Part shown: positions 44,988-52,316 of the stretch, in pieces
Position numbering within the stretch: the stretch's first letter is position 1
Layout of the letters: each line of letters opens with the position of its first letter
Assembly: GCF_018398875.1 (NCBI RefSeq)
Contig: NZ_JAGWDK010000011.1
Span: 124,001 to 188,000, forward strand
Source: Bradyrhizobium sp. sGM-13
GTDB lineage: Bacteria > Pseudomonadota > Alphaproteobacteria > Rhizobiales > Xanthobacteraceae
DNA: 64,000 nucleotides
Reading direction: 5' to 3'
Position numbers and translations under genes: made by a program
The notes under the pieces: model-generated
What the model was told of the DNA's origin: nothing
Database searches by the model: none
What the model saw: only the letters and a program-made list of their open reading frames with translations

Positions 44988-46448
44988 ATGATTCGCATTT
45001 CGACGATTTTCATCGCCATCTGCATGGTGCTGGTTGCGGCCTCCCTCGGCCTCGTCCTGCATACCGTGGCGGGCTTCAACGGCACCGAATCCGCGATCGT
45101 GGCGCTAACCGCGCTGACCTTCCTGATCCTTTACAACGCCGTATCGATGCGGCTGCGCGACCGCTCAGACGTCGGCGGTCAGATCGCCGATCTTTCCCGT
45201 GGCACCGCCGACCTCGCCCGTCAGGTCGCCGAATTCGGCCGCCGGCTAGCCGCCGTCGAGAGCCGCCTGGTGTCGGCGAACTCCGCAAGCTCCGACCGCA
45301 TCCAGGCGGTGGTCGGCGAAATCAACGAGCTCGGCGTCCTGGTCAAGCAACTGGCGGTCTCGGTGGCGGGCCATGAGGATCTATTGGCCCAAGGTGCGGC
45401 GGCAACCGCAAGCCGGCCGGATCCGGAGCCCCCGAGCGAACCGGCGGTCGCCGCGGAGCAAGCCGCGCCGATCGTCGCCAGGCCTGCACCGGCTGCTGCC
45501 GCAAGGCCGGCAGCGGCTGCAATTGCCGCGGAATCAGCTCCGCCCTCGCGCAACCAACCGCAACTGCTTGCCGCGGTGAAAAACGCCGTAGAGGAAAACC
45601 GGCTCGACATCTACCTGCAGCCGATGGTGACGCTGCCGCAGCGCAAGGTGCGCTTCTACGAGGCGGTGACGCGGCTGCGCGACGACAGGGATCAGATCCT
45701 CGCCGCCGATGATTTCATCCCCACCGCCGAAGCCGGCGGGCTGATCGGCAAAATCGATCACATGGTGATGTTGCGCTGTATCCAGGTGTTGCGCCGCCTG
45801 ATGGTGCGCAACAAGGATGTCGGCGTGTTCTGCAACGTTTCTGCGGGGACGCTCGGCAATGCCGCCAATTTCGCGCAATGCCTCGACTTCCTGGAGGCCA
45901 ATCGGGCACTGGCGCCCTCCTTCGTGCTCGAATTCAAGCAGGCGACGTTCCGCCAGCTCCGTCCGACCGAAGTCGAGAATCTCGCCGCTCTGTCGCAGCG
46001 TGGTTACCGCTTCTCGATCGACCATGTCACGGACTTGCGGATCGAGCCGCGCGACCTCGCCGATCGCGGCGTCCGTTTCATCAAGGTGCCCGCGGCATTG
46101 CTGCTCGATCCCAAGCAGAGCTCGACCTCGGACATCCACCCTTCCGATCTTTCCGACCTGCTCGGTCGCTTCGGCATCGACCTGATCGCCGAGAAGATCG
46201 AGGGCGAGCGCGCGGTGGTGGACCTGCTCGACTACGACGTGCGGTTTGGACAGGGCTTTCTGTTTGCACCGCCGCGGCCGTTGCGGCCCGAGGGAGCATC
46301 TGCTACCGGCGGGGCGACAGCGAACAAGGAATCCGGCAGCCCCAATGGCCCCAGCAACCCCGTCCCCACGGCCAGCCAGGCCGCGGAGCCCCCGATGCGC
46401 GCGACCGGCAATGCCGCGTTGGCGCGCCGTGCCGCGGGACCGGGCTAA
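44988..46448 (+). CDS. TipF-like membrane protein with degenerate EAL domain
   Basis: The 486-aa protein has two N-terminal membrane helices (residues 2-25 and 33-53), a coiled coil at about 60-125, an Ala/Pro-rich linker to about 185 and a C-terminal EAL domain. The EAL motif reads EAV, and several catalytic positions of phosphodiesterases are lost: KQATF replaces ITES, IDHVTD replaces DDFG, and KVP replaces KID. Conserved GQGFLFAPP remains. This architecture is that of Caulobacter TipF, a c-di-GMP receptor for flagellum positioning. ATG 44988 is preferred over an upstream extension that lacks TipF features. Confidence 0.75.
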   Translation: MIRISTIFIAICMVLVAASLGLVLHTVAGFNGTESAIVALTALTFLILYNAVSMRLRDRSDVGGQIADLSRGTADLARQVAEFGRRLAAVESRLVSANSASSDRIQAVVGEINELGVLVKQLAVSVAGHEDLLAQGAAATASRPDPEPPSEPAVAAEQAAPIVARPAPAAAARPAAAAIAAESAPPSRNQPQLLAAVKNAVEENRLDIYLQPMVTLPQRKVRFYEAVTRLRDDRDQILAADDFIPTAEAGGLIGKIDHMVMLRCIQVLRRLMVRNKDVGVFCNVSAGTLGNAANFAQCLDFLEANRALAPSFVLEFKQATFRQLRPTEVENLAALSQRGYRFSIDHVTDLRIEPRDLADRGVRFIKVPAALLLDPKQSSTSDIHPSDLSDLLGRFGIDLIAEKIEGERAVVDLLDYDVRFGQGFLFAPPRPLRPEGASATGGATANKESGSPNGPSNPVPTASQAAEPPMRATGNAALARRAAGPG

Positions 46449-46463
46449 CAGGCTTCCGGCATC

Positions 46464-47318
46464 ATGACCTCATTGCGCTTCGTCGAGCGGCTACGCGACC
46501 TCGTGGACGGCGTCGAGGTCATCCTGTCCGACATCTGGGGCGTGGTGCACAACGGGCTGGAGTCCTTCCCCGAGGCCTGCGAGGCGCTGCACACCTATCG
46601 CCAGCGTGGCGGCACCGTCATCCTGATCACCAACGCGCCGCGGCCCGCCGATTCCGTGCAGCGGCAACTACGCAAGCTCGGCGTCGCCGACGAAACCTAC
46701 GACGCCATTGTCTCTTCCGGCGACCTGACCCGGCACTTCGTCGCCGATCACCCCGGCAAGAAGATATTCTGGGTCGGTCCGGAACGTGATTCTTCGATCC
46801 ACCGCGGGCTCGACGCCGTGCTGGGGCCGCTGGAGCAGGCTGACTACATCATCTGCACCGGCCTGTTCGACGACGAAACCGAATCGGCGGAAGACTATCG
46901 CGCGATGCTGCTGCAGGCGCGCGAGCACAAGCTGCCGCTGATTTGCGCCAATCCCGACATCGTCGTCGAACGCGGCGACCGGTTGATCTATTGCGCGGGC
47001 GCGATCGCCGAGCTTTACCGCGAGCTCGGCGGCGAGGCGATCTTCTACGGCAAGCCGCACCGGCCGATCTACGAGCGCGCGATGGCGCTCGCCGCCGAGC
47101 GCCGCGGCCATTCGGCACCGCTCAACCGCGTGCTAGCCATCGGGGATTCGGTGCGGACCGATCTTACCGGCGCGCACGGCTTCGGAATCGATTGTCTTTT
47201 CCTTACCCGTGGCATCCATTCGGAAGAATTCGAGGGCATCGACCAGCTCGATCCGGCCTCGGTGAAGGAGCTATTCGGACATCCACCCCGCGCGCTGATG
47301 CGGGAGCTGCGGTGGTAG
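46464..47318 (+). CDS. HAD-superfamily hydrolase, TIGR01459 type
   Basis: The 284-aa phosphatase-like protein has a motif I variant SDIWGVVHNG, in which the second Asp is replaced by Trp (Asp23, Trp25), motif II ITNAPRP, and motif III/IV IGDSVRTDLTGA. The FYGKPHRPIYERA region fits the NagD-like cap family. TIGR01459 members occur in alphaproteobacteria and have no confirmed substrate. It follows the TipF-like gene after 15 bases and may be co-transcribed. Confidence 0.87.
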   Translation: MTSLRFVERLRDLVDGVEVILSDIWGVVHNGLESFPEACEALHTYRQRGGTVILITNAPRPADSVQRQLRKLGVADETYDAIVSSGDLTRHFVADHPGKKIFWVGPERDSSIHRGLDAVLGPLEQADYIICTGLFDDETESAEDYRAMLLQAREHKLPLICANPDIVVERGDRLIYCAGAIAELYRELGGEAIFYGKPHRPIYERAMALAAERRGHSAPLNRVLAIGDSVRTDLTGAHGFGIDCLFLTRGIHSEEFEGIDQLDPASVKELFGHPPRALMRELRW

Positions 47319-47485
47319 GTGCATCGCTGCACCGGGCTCAAAATTGCGAAAACGACCCCATGCAAAGTAGGAGTGGGCCTTACATCATCCGAAAACGCAA
47401 GACCTGGTAGGGTTCATGAGAGCGCAGCATGCCCGGGATTGGGCCGGGCATCACGAGAATTGGAGCGAGCTGGAGACCAGGCGCC

Positions 47486-47881
47486 TTACGCCGTCGCCAT
47501 GTCCGGGAAGACCGCCTCGATCTTGGTCTTAAGCGTCGCCGCGTTGAACGGCTTGACGATGTAGTTGTTCACGCCGGCCTTCTTGGCGGCAATCACGTTC
47601 TCGGTCTTGGATTCCGCCGTGATCATGATGAAGGGGGTGGTGGCGAGATTAGGGTCGGCGCGGACTTCCTTGAGCAGGTCGTAGCCGGTCATCGGCTCCA
47701 TGTTCCAGTCCGAGATCACCAGCCCATACTTTTTGCTGCGCATCTTGTTCAGTGCGGCCGAGCCGTCGCTGGCGTCGTCGATGTTATCGAAGCCGAGCTG
47801 CTTCAAAAGATTTCGGATGATGCGGATCATGGTGCTGTAGTCATCAACCACCAGAACCGGCATGGACAAATCAACCGCCAT
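47486..47881 (-). CDS. CheY-like single-domain response regulator
   Basis: The 131-aa stand-alone receiver has Asp13-Asp14, phospho-acceptor Asp58 (VISDWNMEPMTG), the conserved Thr in ITAES and Lys110 (YIVKPF). It resembles CheY more than DivK. Without an output domain it acts by protein contact, for example on the flagellar switch. The start at 47881 follows GGGGGGAAAG and excludes a long upstream extension. No chemotaxis genes adjoin it, though a TipF-like gene is near. Confidence 0.92.
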   Translation of the reverse strand: MAVDLSMPVLVVDDYSTMIRIIRNLLKQLGFDNIDDASDGSAALNKMRSKKYGLVISDWNMEPMTGYDLLKEVRADPNLATTPFIMITAESKTENVIAAKKAGVNNYIVKPFNAATLKTKIEAVFPDMATA

Positions 47882-48157
47882 CTTTCCCCCCACTCGACGC
47901 TTTACGCCACAAAAAATCGACAGGCCTGCGGGACCCGCAGTCCTCCCCCCACCTGTAGCATCAGCCGTTAAACAGCCCGTTAAAGACGAGCGGGTGTTTG
48001 TCATCGTTAAGGTGTGGGGTAGGGTGGGCTTGAAAAAATCGCAAAAGCGCCCGTCTCGCAACGGTTTCTGGCATTGTTAATAGCGGAGCCGTTAGGGATG
48101 GTTAAGCCCCATTAAGGGGCAAATCGCCCCGATCAATTGTCCGGGGAGGACATCCAG
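47882..48157. promoter_or_regulatory. Upstream region of the CheY-like gene with repeated GTTAA words
   Basis: This 276-bp stretch has no gene. GTTAA words occur repeatedly (for example GTTAAACAGCCCGTTAAAG and GGTTAAGCCCCATTAAGG), with spacings of eight and six rather than the seven of the canonical CtrA box. They may be degenerate sites or chance. No promoter is named. Confidence 0.35.
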
Positions 48158-48217
48158 ATGCTGCAACTGGTAAGGTCAGCGGGCGCTGCCGCTGCCAATA
48201 AACCTCGAGTAAAATGA
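48158..48217 (+). other. Short leader-like ORF with good ribosome-binding site, 19 codons
   Basis: ATG 48158 follows a strong GGGGAGGA (48143-48150). The 19-residue frame (MLQLVRSAGAAAANKPRVK) ends at TGA 48215-48217, overlapping the ATG at 48214 of the integrase remnant. It could be a short translated leader, or the shifted first codons of the degraded integrase gene. Confidence 0.35.
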
Positions 48218-48360
48218 ACGATCTCTTCTATGGCGAGAAGAAAAACAAGTCATGGAAAGCGGCCGACAAACTGATCAAGCGCTACGTGTTGCCAAGCTGG
48301 GGCAAGCTGCGGGCGGCCGACATATCGCGTGGTGATGCCAATAAACTGCCGTTGTTCTGG
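48214..48360 (+). pseudogene. N-terminal remnant of a tyrosine-type site-specific integrase
   Basis: About 46 codons from ATG 48214 read like the SAM-like core-binding domain of phage integrases: KSWKAADKLIKRYVLPSWGK followed by LRAADISRGD. The sequence then leaves the family pattern, and the catalytic Arg-His-Arg-Tyr domain is absent; an open frame continues only to 48435. It marks an old integration event at the left edge of the accessory block. No tRNA or clear attachment repeat is visible beside it. Confidence 0.65.
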
Positions 48361-48465
48361 AAGGCATTCGATAAGCAGCGGCGTGACCCTCGCGATGGAT
48401 GCGCTCTGGAACCATTTCAGAGAGTATCCGGTTAGTCTGCTGGGGCCGATGGAGGAACCATCGCC

Positions 48466-48627
48466 ATGAGGATCAGATATCTTGCTGCACTTGCGATACT
48501 TGCCGCTGGTGCTGGACTGGCGGTCCATTCTCTGCCGCCCGAGAAGCAGTCCCCGCCTGCCCTTGCCCAATTGGCGAGCCTGCTAGCTGAATCCGCGGGT
48601 CCGTTTTTGCATCGGTCCGGTGGCTAA
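48466..48627 (+). CDS. Small exported hypothetical protein, 53 aa
   Basis: A short gene with GGAGGA ten bases upstream of ATG 48466. The 53-aa product starts MRIRYLAALAILAAGAGLAV, a signal peptide or membrane anchor, and continues into a short Pro/Leu/Ala-rich tail. It is close to the Cys-rich exported protein gene downstream (90 bp) and may be co-transcribed. No known family is recognised. Confidence 0.5.
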   Translation: MRIRYLAALAILAAGAGLAVHSLPPEKQSPPALAQLASLLAESAGPFLHRSGG

Positions 48628-48717
48628 CACCCGCCGCAGTCCCCGTCTCTTTGTCCGCAACCATTCGGGGACCGACCTCAACCGCACAAGCCGCGCAAGC
48701 GGAGCGGCAGGACGGCA

Positions 48718-49365
48718 ATGCGATATCTCAAACTGGCAACCCTAGTTTTGGCAAATGCGCTGATAGGATCGCCCTCGTTCGCGCAAACCTGTTGCCCCGC
48801 CGGCTGCGCGCCAGAGGCCGATCGGTGCGTGACCACGGGTCCGCCGTGGACCAGATGCATTCCGATCGCCTGCGACGAGGGTACAAGAAGGCCGATCTCG
48901 GGGGCCTCTGACCCTGCGCGCGAGCCCCGAAAGCGCGCGGTGCTTGCTCGCTCGCTGCGCCCAGCGCGTACTTACGTGGCCCCACGTCAGATCCCCCGGC
49001 ATTGCCCATTGATAAATCCAACCAAAGCACAAGTCGCCGAGGCGACCAATCAATGCGTGAACGCGTTGACGCGAAGTGCGCAATTGCGGAATTGCGTTTT
49101 CGAGGACGATGCTGGCAGGGCCGAAGACAAAAGAACTGGCCTGAGCTGCCCTGATCGTCAAGCTGCGCTTGCTAAGCAGTGTCTAAGACGCTGCGCCAAT
49201 TACGCATCCAATTCGACCCATTTGGTGTGCAGCGGCAGCTATCCGAACACGGTCTGGCGTATCTCCTTTGGAGATATTTTGGCCGAGCCTGGCAATTCCG
49301 CGCGTGTAGACCTCTGCGGGCCTCGACTAAGAAGCATGTCCGCGAAAAAGCCGCCAACGGGTTGA
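48718..49365 (+). CDS. Cysteine-rich exported hypothetical protein
   Basis: The 215-aa protein has a signal peptide (MRYLKLATLVLANALIGS, cleavage near SFAQ) and a mature part with about a dozen Cys, the first group being TCCPAGCAPEADRC. Spread Cys suggests several disulphides and a periplasmic or secreted role. AGGA lies about six bases upstream. I do not recognise the family. The 5' portion has host-like codon use, while the 3' end is less GC-biased, and the C-terminus may be degraded or foreign. Confidence 0.5.
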   Translation: MRYLKLATLVLANALIGSPSFAQTCCPAGCAPEADRCVTTGPPWTRCIPIACDEGTRRPISGASDPAREPRKRAVLARSLRPARTYVAPRQIPRHCPLINPTKAQVAEATNQCVNALTRSAQLRNCVFEDDAGRAEDKRTGLSCPDRQAALAKQCLRRCANYASNSTHLVCSGSYPNTVWRISFGDILAEPGNSARVDLCGPRLRSMSAKKPPTG

Positions 49366-49433
49366 GAGTGATGTCCGGCTCACAAGAAGCCGTCTTGCCA
49401 AGCATCGTCGGGCGACGTCGATACTCTTTTTAA

Positions 49434-49451
49434 AGAGGGCTTCGGCCCTCT
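49434..49451. terminator. Hairpin AGAGGGC-TTCG-GCCCTCT
   Basis: A seven-base perfect stem with the stable tetraloop TTCG lies in the left direct repeat. Read on the minus strand, a short AT run follows, so it may terminate transcription from the right; on the plus strand there is no T-run. A diverged version occurs in the right repeat at about 51234-51254. Confidence 0.45.
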
Positions 49452-49521
49452 CTTCGGTTCCTGCTAACGTTTGGTCCAAAGCACGTTGCGATAGATCGGC
49501 CCGATGTCCGCGGACCTTTCA

Positions 49522-49565
49522 TCAGCGGTACTTGCCGTTCGGGCTGCCGTCACCGCCGCCATTGG
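49522..49565 (-). pseudogene. C-terminal fragment of the Tat-exported Gly-rich protein gene
   Basis: On the minus strand the left repeat encodes NGGGDGSPNGKYR and a stop, matching the end of the intact 77-aa protein (NGGGDGSPNGKDDKYR). The rest of the gene is missing upstream of 49565. It is a partial duplicate created by the repeat. Confidence 0.7.
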
Positions 49566-49639
49566 AAGGTCTCACCTTCGACTAGATCGAGGAAACGCGT
49601 GGTGGCCGGGCCGAGGCCGCCCGATCGGATGCTGACAAC

Positions 49640-51133
49640 GTGATCGTTCCCGAGGGCTTCTCCCTCCAACTGTTCGCAACAGGTCTGACGTTCCCGACTG
49701 CGATAGCGTTTTCAGATGACCAGGTGTGGGTGAGCGAGTCGGGAGCCGTGCCCGGCACCGTGCCGCAGATCGTGCAGGTCGGCCCCCGCGGCGAGGCGAT
49801 CATAGCGCTCTCGAGTGAGCAACTGCCGGAAGGCATTCTGGCCGGACCAATTACCGACGTCACCTTCCACGACGGCGAGGTCTGGCTCACGCACCGGCAG
49901 ATCGGCGCCAACGGTTGGCTGGTGGGCGCCATCTCCAAATTCGATCCCGCCAATCCGGTCGACAGCTTCACGACTGTGCTGACCAACCTGCCTTCCACCG
50001 GCGATCACTATGCCGAGGAGATCGCGTTCGATACATCAGGTCGCGCGTATTTCTCACAGGGGACCGCCACCAACTCGAGCGTTGTCGGGCCAGACAACGA
50101 GCTCGTGACTGGATGGCTGACGCAATTTCCGGATTTTCACGACTTCGCCGCTCACGATGTCGTGCTGAACGGGACGGAATTTCATGCCCCGCTTTCCGTG
50201 CCCGGACTCAACCCCGAAAATCAGGTGACGGCCCCGTTCATGCCGTTTGGCTCAGGCCCGATTGCGCCAGGCACCGTCATCCCAGCTGCTACCCCGCAAA
50301 CACCGCAGGAAGGTATGATTGCGGGTAACGGAGCCGTGTACTCGTTTGATCCCGCGGCGGATGACCCCGCCTCCACCCTGACGCTCGAGGGGTGGGGGAT
50401 CCGCAACTCTTTCGGCATAGGTTTTGACCCGTTCAACCCTGACCTGCTGTTTGCCACCAATAATGGTGCCGACATCCGGTCGGCTCCACTGGATGGACTC
50501 CGGGTCGTGGAGTCACGCCCGATCGCGAATGATTACGATGATCTGTTCACCATCAATGTTGGCGGCGACCCGGAATTTTTCGGATGGCCGGATTTCTTCC
50601 ATGATCCCGACACCGGCGCCGTGCTGCCGGTCACTGATCCGCTGTTTGCCCAGGGCGAGCTGCCGATCAACCCGCCTGGTTTCGTGTTGGACCAGGATTT
50701 CCGGAACGGCTTAGAGGTCGAGCCTGCCCTTGCTCAATTCGAACTCCATTCATCCGCCAACAAGTTCGACTTCTCGACAAGCGACAATTTCAAATTCGGT
50801 GAAGTCGGAGACCTGTTTGTCGCAGAAACCGGTTCGTTCGTCCCTGTGACGGGGGCACAGGAGTTCGTCGGCTACAGCGTGGTCCAAGTCGATCGGGACA
50901 CCGGCGCGGTGAGCGACTTTATCGTTCACACCAGCAATACGGCCGACGATATCTTTGATCCCGAGGGGTTCAACAAACCGATCGACGTCAAATTCCAGGA
51001 GGACACGATGTTCATCGTGGACTTCGGGGTGTTCGAGCCGGGTCTCGAGCTGGCAGAACCCGGAACTGGAAAGGTCTGGATCCTCGCTCCCGGTCAGCAC
51101 GATGGACATCATGATGGACTGCTATTGGCGTGA
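49640..51133 (+). CDS. Beta-propeller (sorbosone/glucose dehydrogenase-like) protein, probably 5'-truncated
   Basis: The 497-aa reading begins at GTG 49640 and shows a repeated propeller pattern of the PQQ sugar dehydrogenase/ScyD type: VPEGFSLQLFATGLTFPTAI at the first blade, then SFGIGFDPFNPDLLFATNNG and NKPIDVKFQEDTMFIVDFG. The frame upstream is closed by TAG at 49583, leaving no room for the signal peptide such proteins normally have, and no good ribosome-binding site is seen. It is therefore likely truncated by the rearrangement that placed it between two direct repeats. Substrate and cofactor are unknown. Confidence 0.6.
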   Translation: MIVPEGFSLQLFATGLTFPTAIAFSDDQVWVSESGAVPGTVPQIVQVGPRGEAIIALSSEQLPEGILAGPITDVTFHDGEVWLTHRQIGANGWLVGAISKFDPANPVDSFTTVLTNLPSTGDHYAEEIAFDTSGRAYFSQGTATNSSVVGPDNELVTGWLTQFPDFHDFAAHDVVLNGTEFHAPLSVPGLNPENQVTAPFMPFGSGPIAPGTVIPAATPQTPQEGMIAGNGAVYSFDPAADDPASTLTLEGWGIRNSFGIGFDPFNPDLLFATNNGADIRSAPLDGLRVVESRPIANDYDDLFTINVGGDPEFFGWPDFFHDPDTGAVLPVTDPLFAQGELPINPPGFVLDQDFRNGLEVEPALAQFELHSSANKFDFSTSDNFKFGEVGDLFVAETGSFVPVTGAQEFVGYSVVQVDRDTGAVSDFIVHTSNTADDIFDPEGFNKPIDVKFQEDTMFIVDFGVFEPGLELAEPGTGKVWILAPGQHDGHHDGLLLA

Positions 51134-51195
51134 AGTGCCTGGGTTTCCGGCTGCCGTCACTTCTGCGGCGTGACGGCGCAGCGCTGGTTGCAAAG

Positions 51196-51226
51196 AACTA
51201 AGGCCGCCAAAGAGGCGGCCTTAGTT
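51196..51226. terminator. Strong hairpin after the beta-propeller gene
   Basis: AACTAAGGCCGCC (51196-51208) and GGCGGCCTTAGTT (51214-51226) form a perfect 13-bp stem with an AAAGA loop. It lies just left of the right direct repeat. The stem ends in AT pairs but no long T-run follows, so termination is likely but not certain; it may serve both strands. Confidence 0.7.
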
Positions 51227-51229
51227 GCT

Positions 51230-51374
51230 CTTAAAGAGGGATTCGGGCCTCTCTTCGGTTTCTGCTAACGTTTGGTCCAAAGCACGTTGCGATACATCGG
51301 CCCGATGTCCGCGGACCTTTCATCAACGGTACTTGTCGTCCTTGCCGTTCGGGCTGCCGTCGCCGCCGCCATTG
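51230..51374. repeat. Direct repeat DR2 (right copy)
   Basis: Right copy of the 135-bp repeat at 49431-49565, longer by nine bases (TGTCGTCCT-type insertion near 51335). It includes the end of the intact 77-aa gene on the minus strand. The two copies bracket about 1.66 kb that contains the truncated beta-propeller gene. Confidence 0.85.
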
Positions 51375-51556
51375 CCTTTTCCATTATTACCCCTCGGCCC
51401 GCCATGGCCACCTGCCCCAGAATGAGCAATCGCATCAGAGGTTAGAGAGGTTGATAGCAGCAGCGTTATTGCTGGGGGCGTTACAGCCGCAAACCGACCA
51501 GCCGCCTTTAGGAAATTACGGCGGTCTTCGATCTCTCGTACCTCACGATCGTTCAT
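51323..51556 (-). CDS. Small Tat-exported Gly-rich protein, 77 aa
   Basis: The 77-aa protein starts MNDREVREIEDRRNFLKAAG, a clear twin-arginine motif (RRNFLK), followed by a hydrophobic core (PPAITLLLSTSLTSDAIA). The mature end of about 30 residues is Gly/His/Asn-rich (SGAGGHGGPRGNNGKGNG) and ends KYR. Export by Tat suggests folding or cofactor binding in the cytoplasm, but the mature peptide is very short. GGAGG lies before the ATG. A partial duplicate of its end lies at 49522-49565. Confidence 0.7.
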   Translation of the reverse strand: MNDREVREIEDRRNFLKAAGRFAAVTPPAITLLLSTSLTSDAIAHSGAGGHGGPRGNNGKGNGGGDGSPNGKDDKYR

Positions 51557-51711
51557 GGTGATTGCCTCCGACAGGTTATGGATGCAATATTATACCGCAT
51601 TTAGTTTTCAGAATTAACTATATTAAATCGTTCAATCGCCTTTAATTGCACCGAGCGGTTGGAACTTCGCGATTATCCTAATGACATTCGCATCGCGCCT
51701 AGGGAAAACGC
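51557..51711. promoter_or_regulatory. AT-rich divergent promoter region
   Basis: This 155-bp stretch is visibly AT-rich compared with the window (for example TTTTCAGAATTAACTATATT) and separates the divergent Tat-exported gene and zinc-ribbon gene. It is likely to carry both promoters, but no specific boxes are named. Confidence 0.5.
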
Positions 51712-51924
51712 ATGCCTGAAGCGCGATATCGGTCGATTTGCCCGACTTGCCAACGCTCGATGACGCTTGAACTTCAACCGAGTAGCATGTCTCCACGCAC
51801 GTTCCAGTGTCTGGAATGCGAGTGGCCCGCCCCGCTGAAGTCGCGGGTTTTTGCGGGCATCATCAAGGGTTGCAGCCGCTTGAATAAAACAAAAGAACGG
51901 CCCCAGCCGGGGGGCGATGGCTAA
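51712..51924 (+). CDS. Small zinc-ribbon-like protein, 70 aa
   Basis: The 70-aa protein contains two CxxC pairs, ICPTCQRS near residue 9 and FQCLECEW near 31, the pattern of a zinc ribbon. The C-terminus is basic. An AGGGAAAA run precedes ATG 51712. Similar microproteins are scattered in Bradyrhizobium-type genomes with no known role. It could bind nucleic acid or protein; function is not inferred. Confidence 0.65.
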   Translation: MPEARYRSICPTCQRSMTLELQPSSMSPRTFQCLECEWPAPLKSRVFAGIIKGCSRLNKTKERPQPGGDG

Positions 51925-52130
51925 GGGCCGCTCAGGTCGGTGAATGCCTCGGCGGCGATGCACTCGACTATCCAAAAGTTCTATCGCGGCAAAGGTTCCG
52001 GCCCCAGCTTGCCTCCAGTTCCCGGCTCCACACAATCTGAACAAATATTCAGAATCGAGGAACGAAAATCCTGGCCATGGCTTAAGTCGGCGACCCGACA
52101 TTGGTGTCGGTTTTCCCTGGGAGAGATGTT
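51925..52130. other. Intergenic region, no gene seen
   Basis: The 206-bp stretch has overlapping short frames but no convincing gene. It probably holds the promoter of the NepR-like gene; no boxes are named. Confidence 0.35.
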
Positions 52131-52316
52131 ATGCGAAAGCCTGTTGACATCGACTCCTCCCATAGTCGCGCGATCACCAAAAAGATCGGTGAAGGACTAC
52201 GCGCGTCATTCAAAGAAGATCGAGAGTTACCGGTGAGCTTCCGAAAGCAGATCGAACGGCACCGTCAATTAGAAAGCGAGGCGCAGCCTGGGTCGTCGCC
52301 TAATGACAAACCCTAA
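52131..52316 (+). CDS. Small hypothetical protein, possibly NepR-like
   Basis: The 61-aa protein from ATG 52131 (ribosome-binding site GGGAGAGA) reads HSRAITKKIGEGLRASF followed by ELPVSFRKQIERHRQLE. The spacing resembles the NepR anti-sigma pattern (IG..LR..Y, then EP-P..F..LL..L), although the match is loose. NepR proteins hold the general-stress sigma factor EcfG in alphaproteobacteria. No phyR or ecfG lies beside it, so the assignment is tentative. Confidence 0.45.
   Translation: MRKPVDIDSSHSRAITKKIGEGLRASFKEDRELPVSFRKQIERHRQLESEAQPGSSPNDKP

Larger units (their letters stand above)
49431..49565. repeat. Direct repeat DR1 (left copy) flanking an insertion
   Basis: This 135-bp segment matches 51230-51374 with only a few substitutions and one 9-base gap. 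Both copies start AAAGAGGG and end in CCGCCGCCATTG. The copy contains a hairpin (49434-49451) and, on the minus strand at 49522-49565, the C-terminal codons of the 77-aa Tat-exported protein encoded beside the right copy. Confidence 0.85.

Noticed and set aside
47960-48110. CtrA boxes upstream of the CheY-like gene
   Set aside because: The TTAA words are spaced by eight and six bases, not seven, so they do not meet the consensus.
48140-48220. tRNA-type attachment site next to the integrase remnant
   Set aside because: No tRNA fold or matching direct repeat was found around the integrase fragment.
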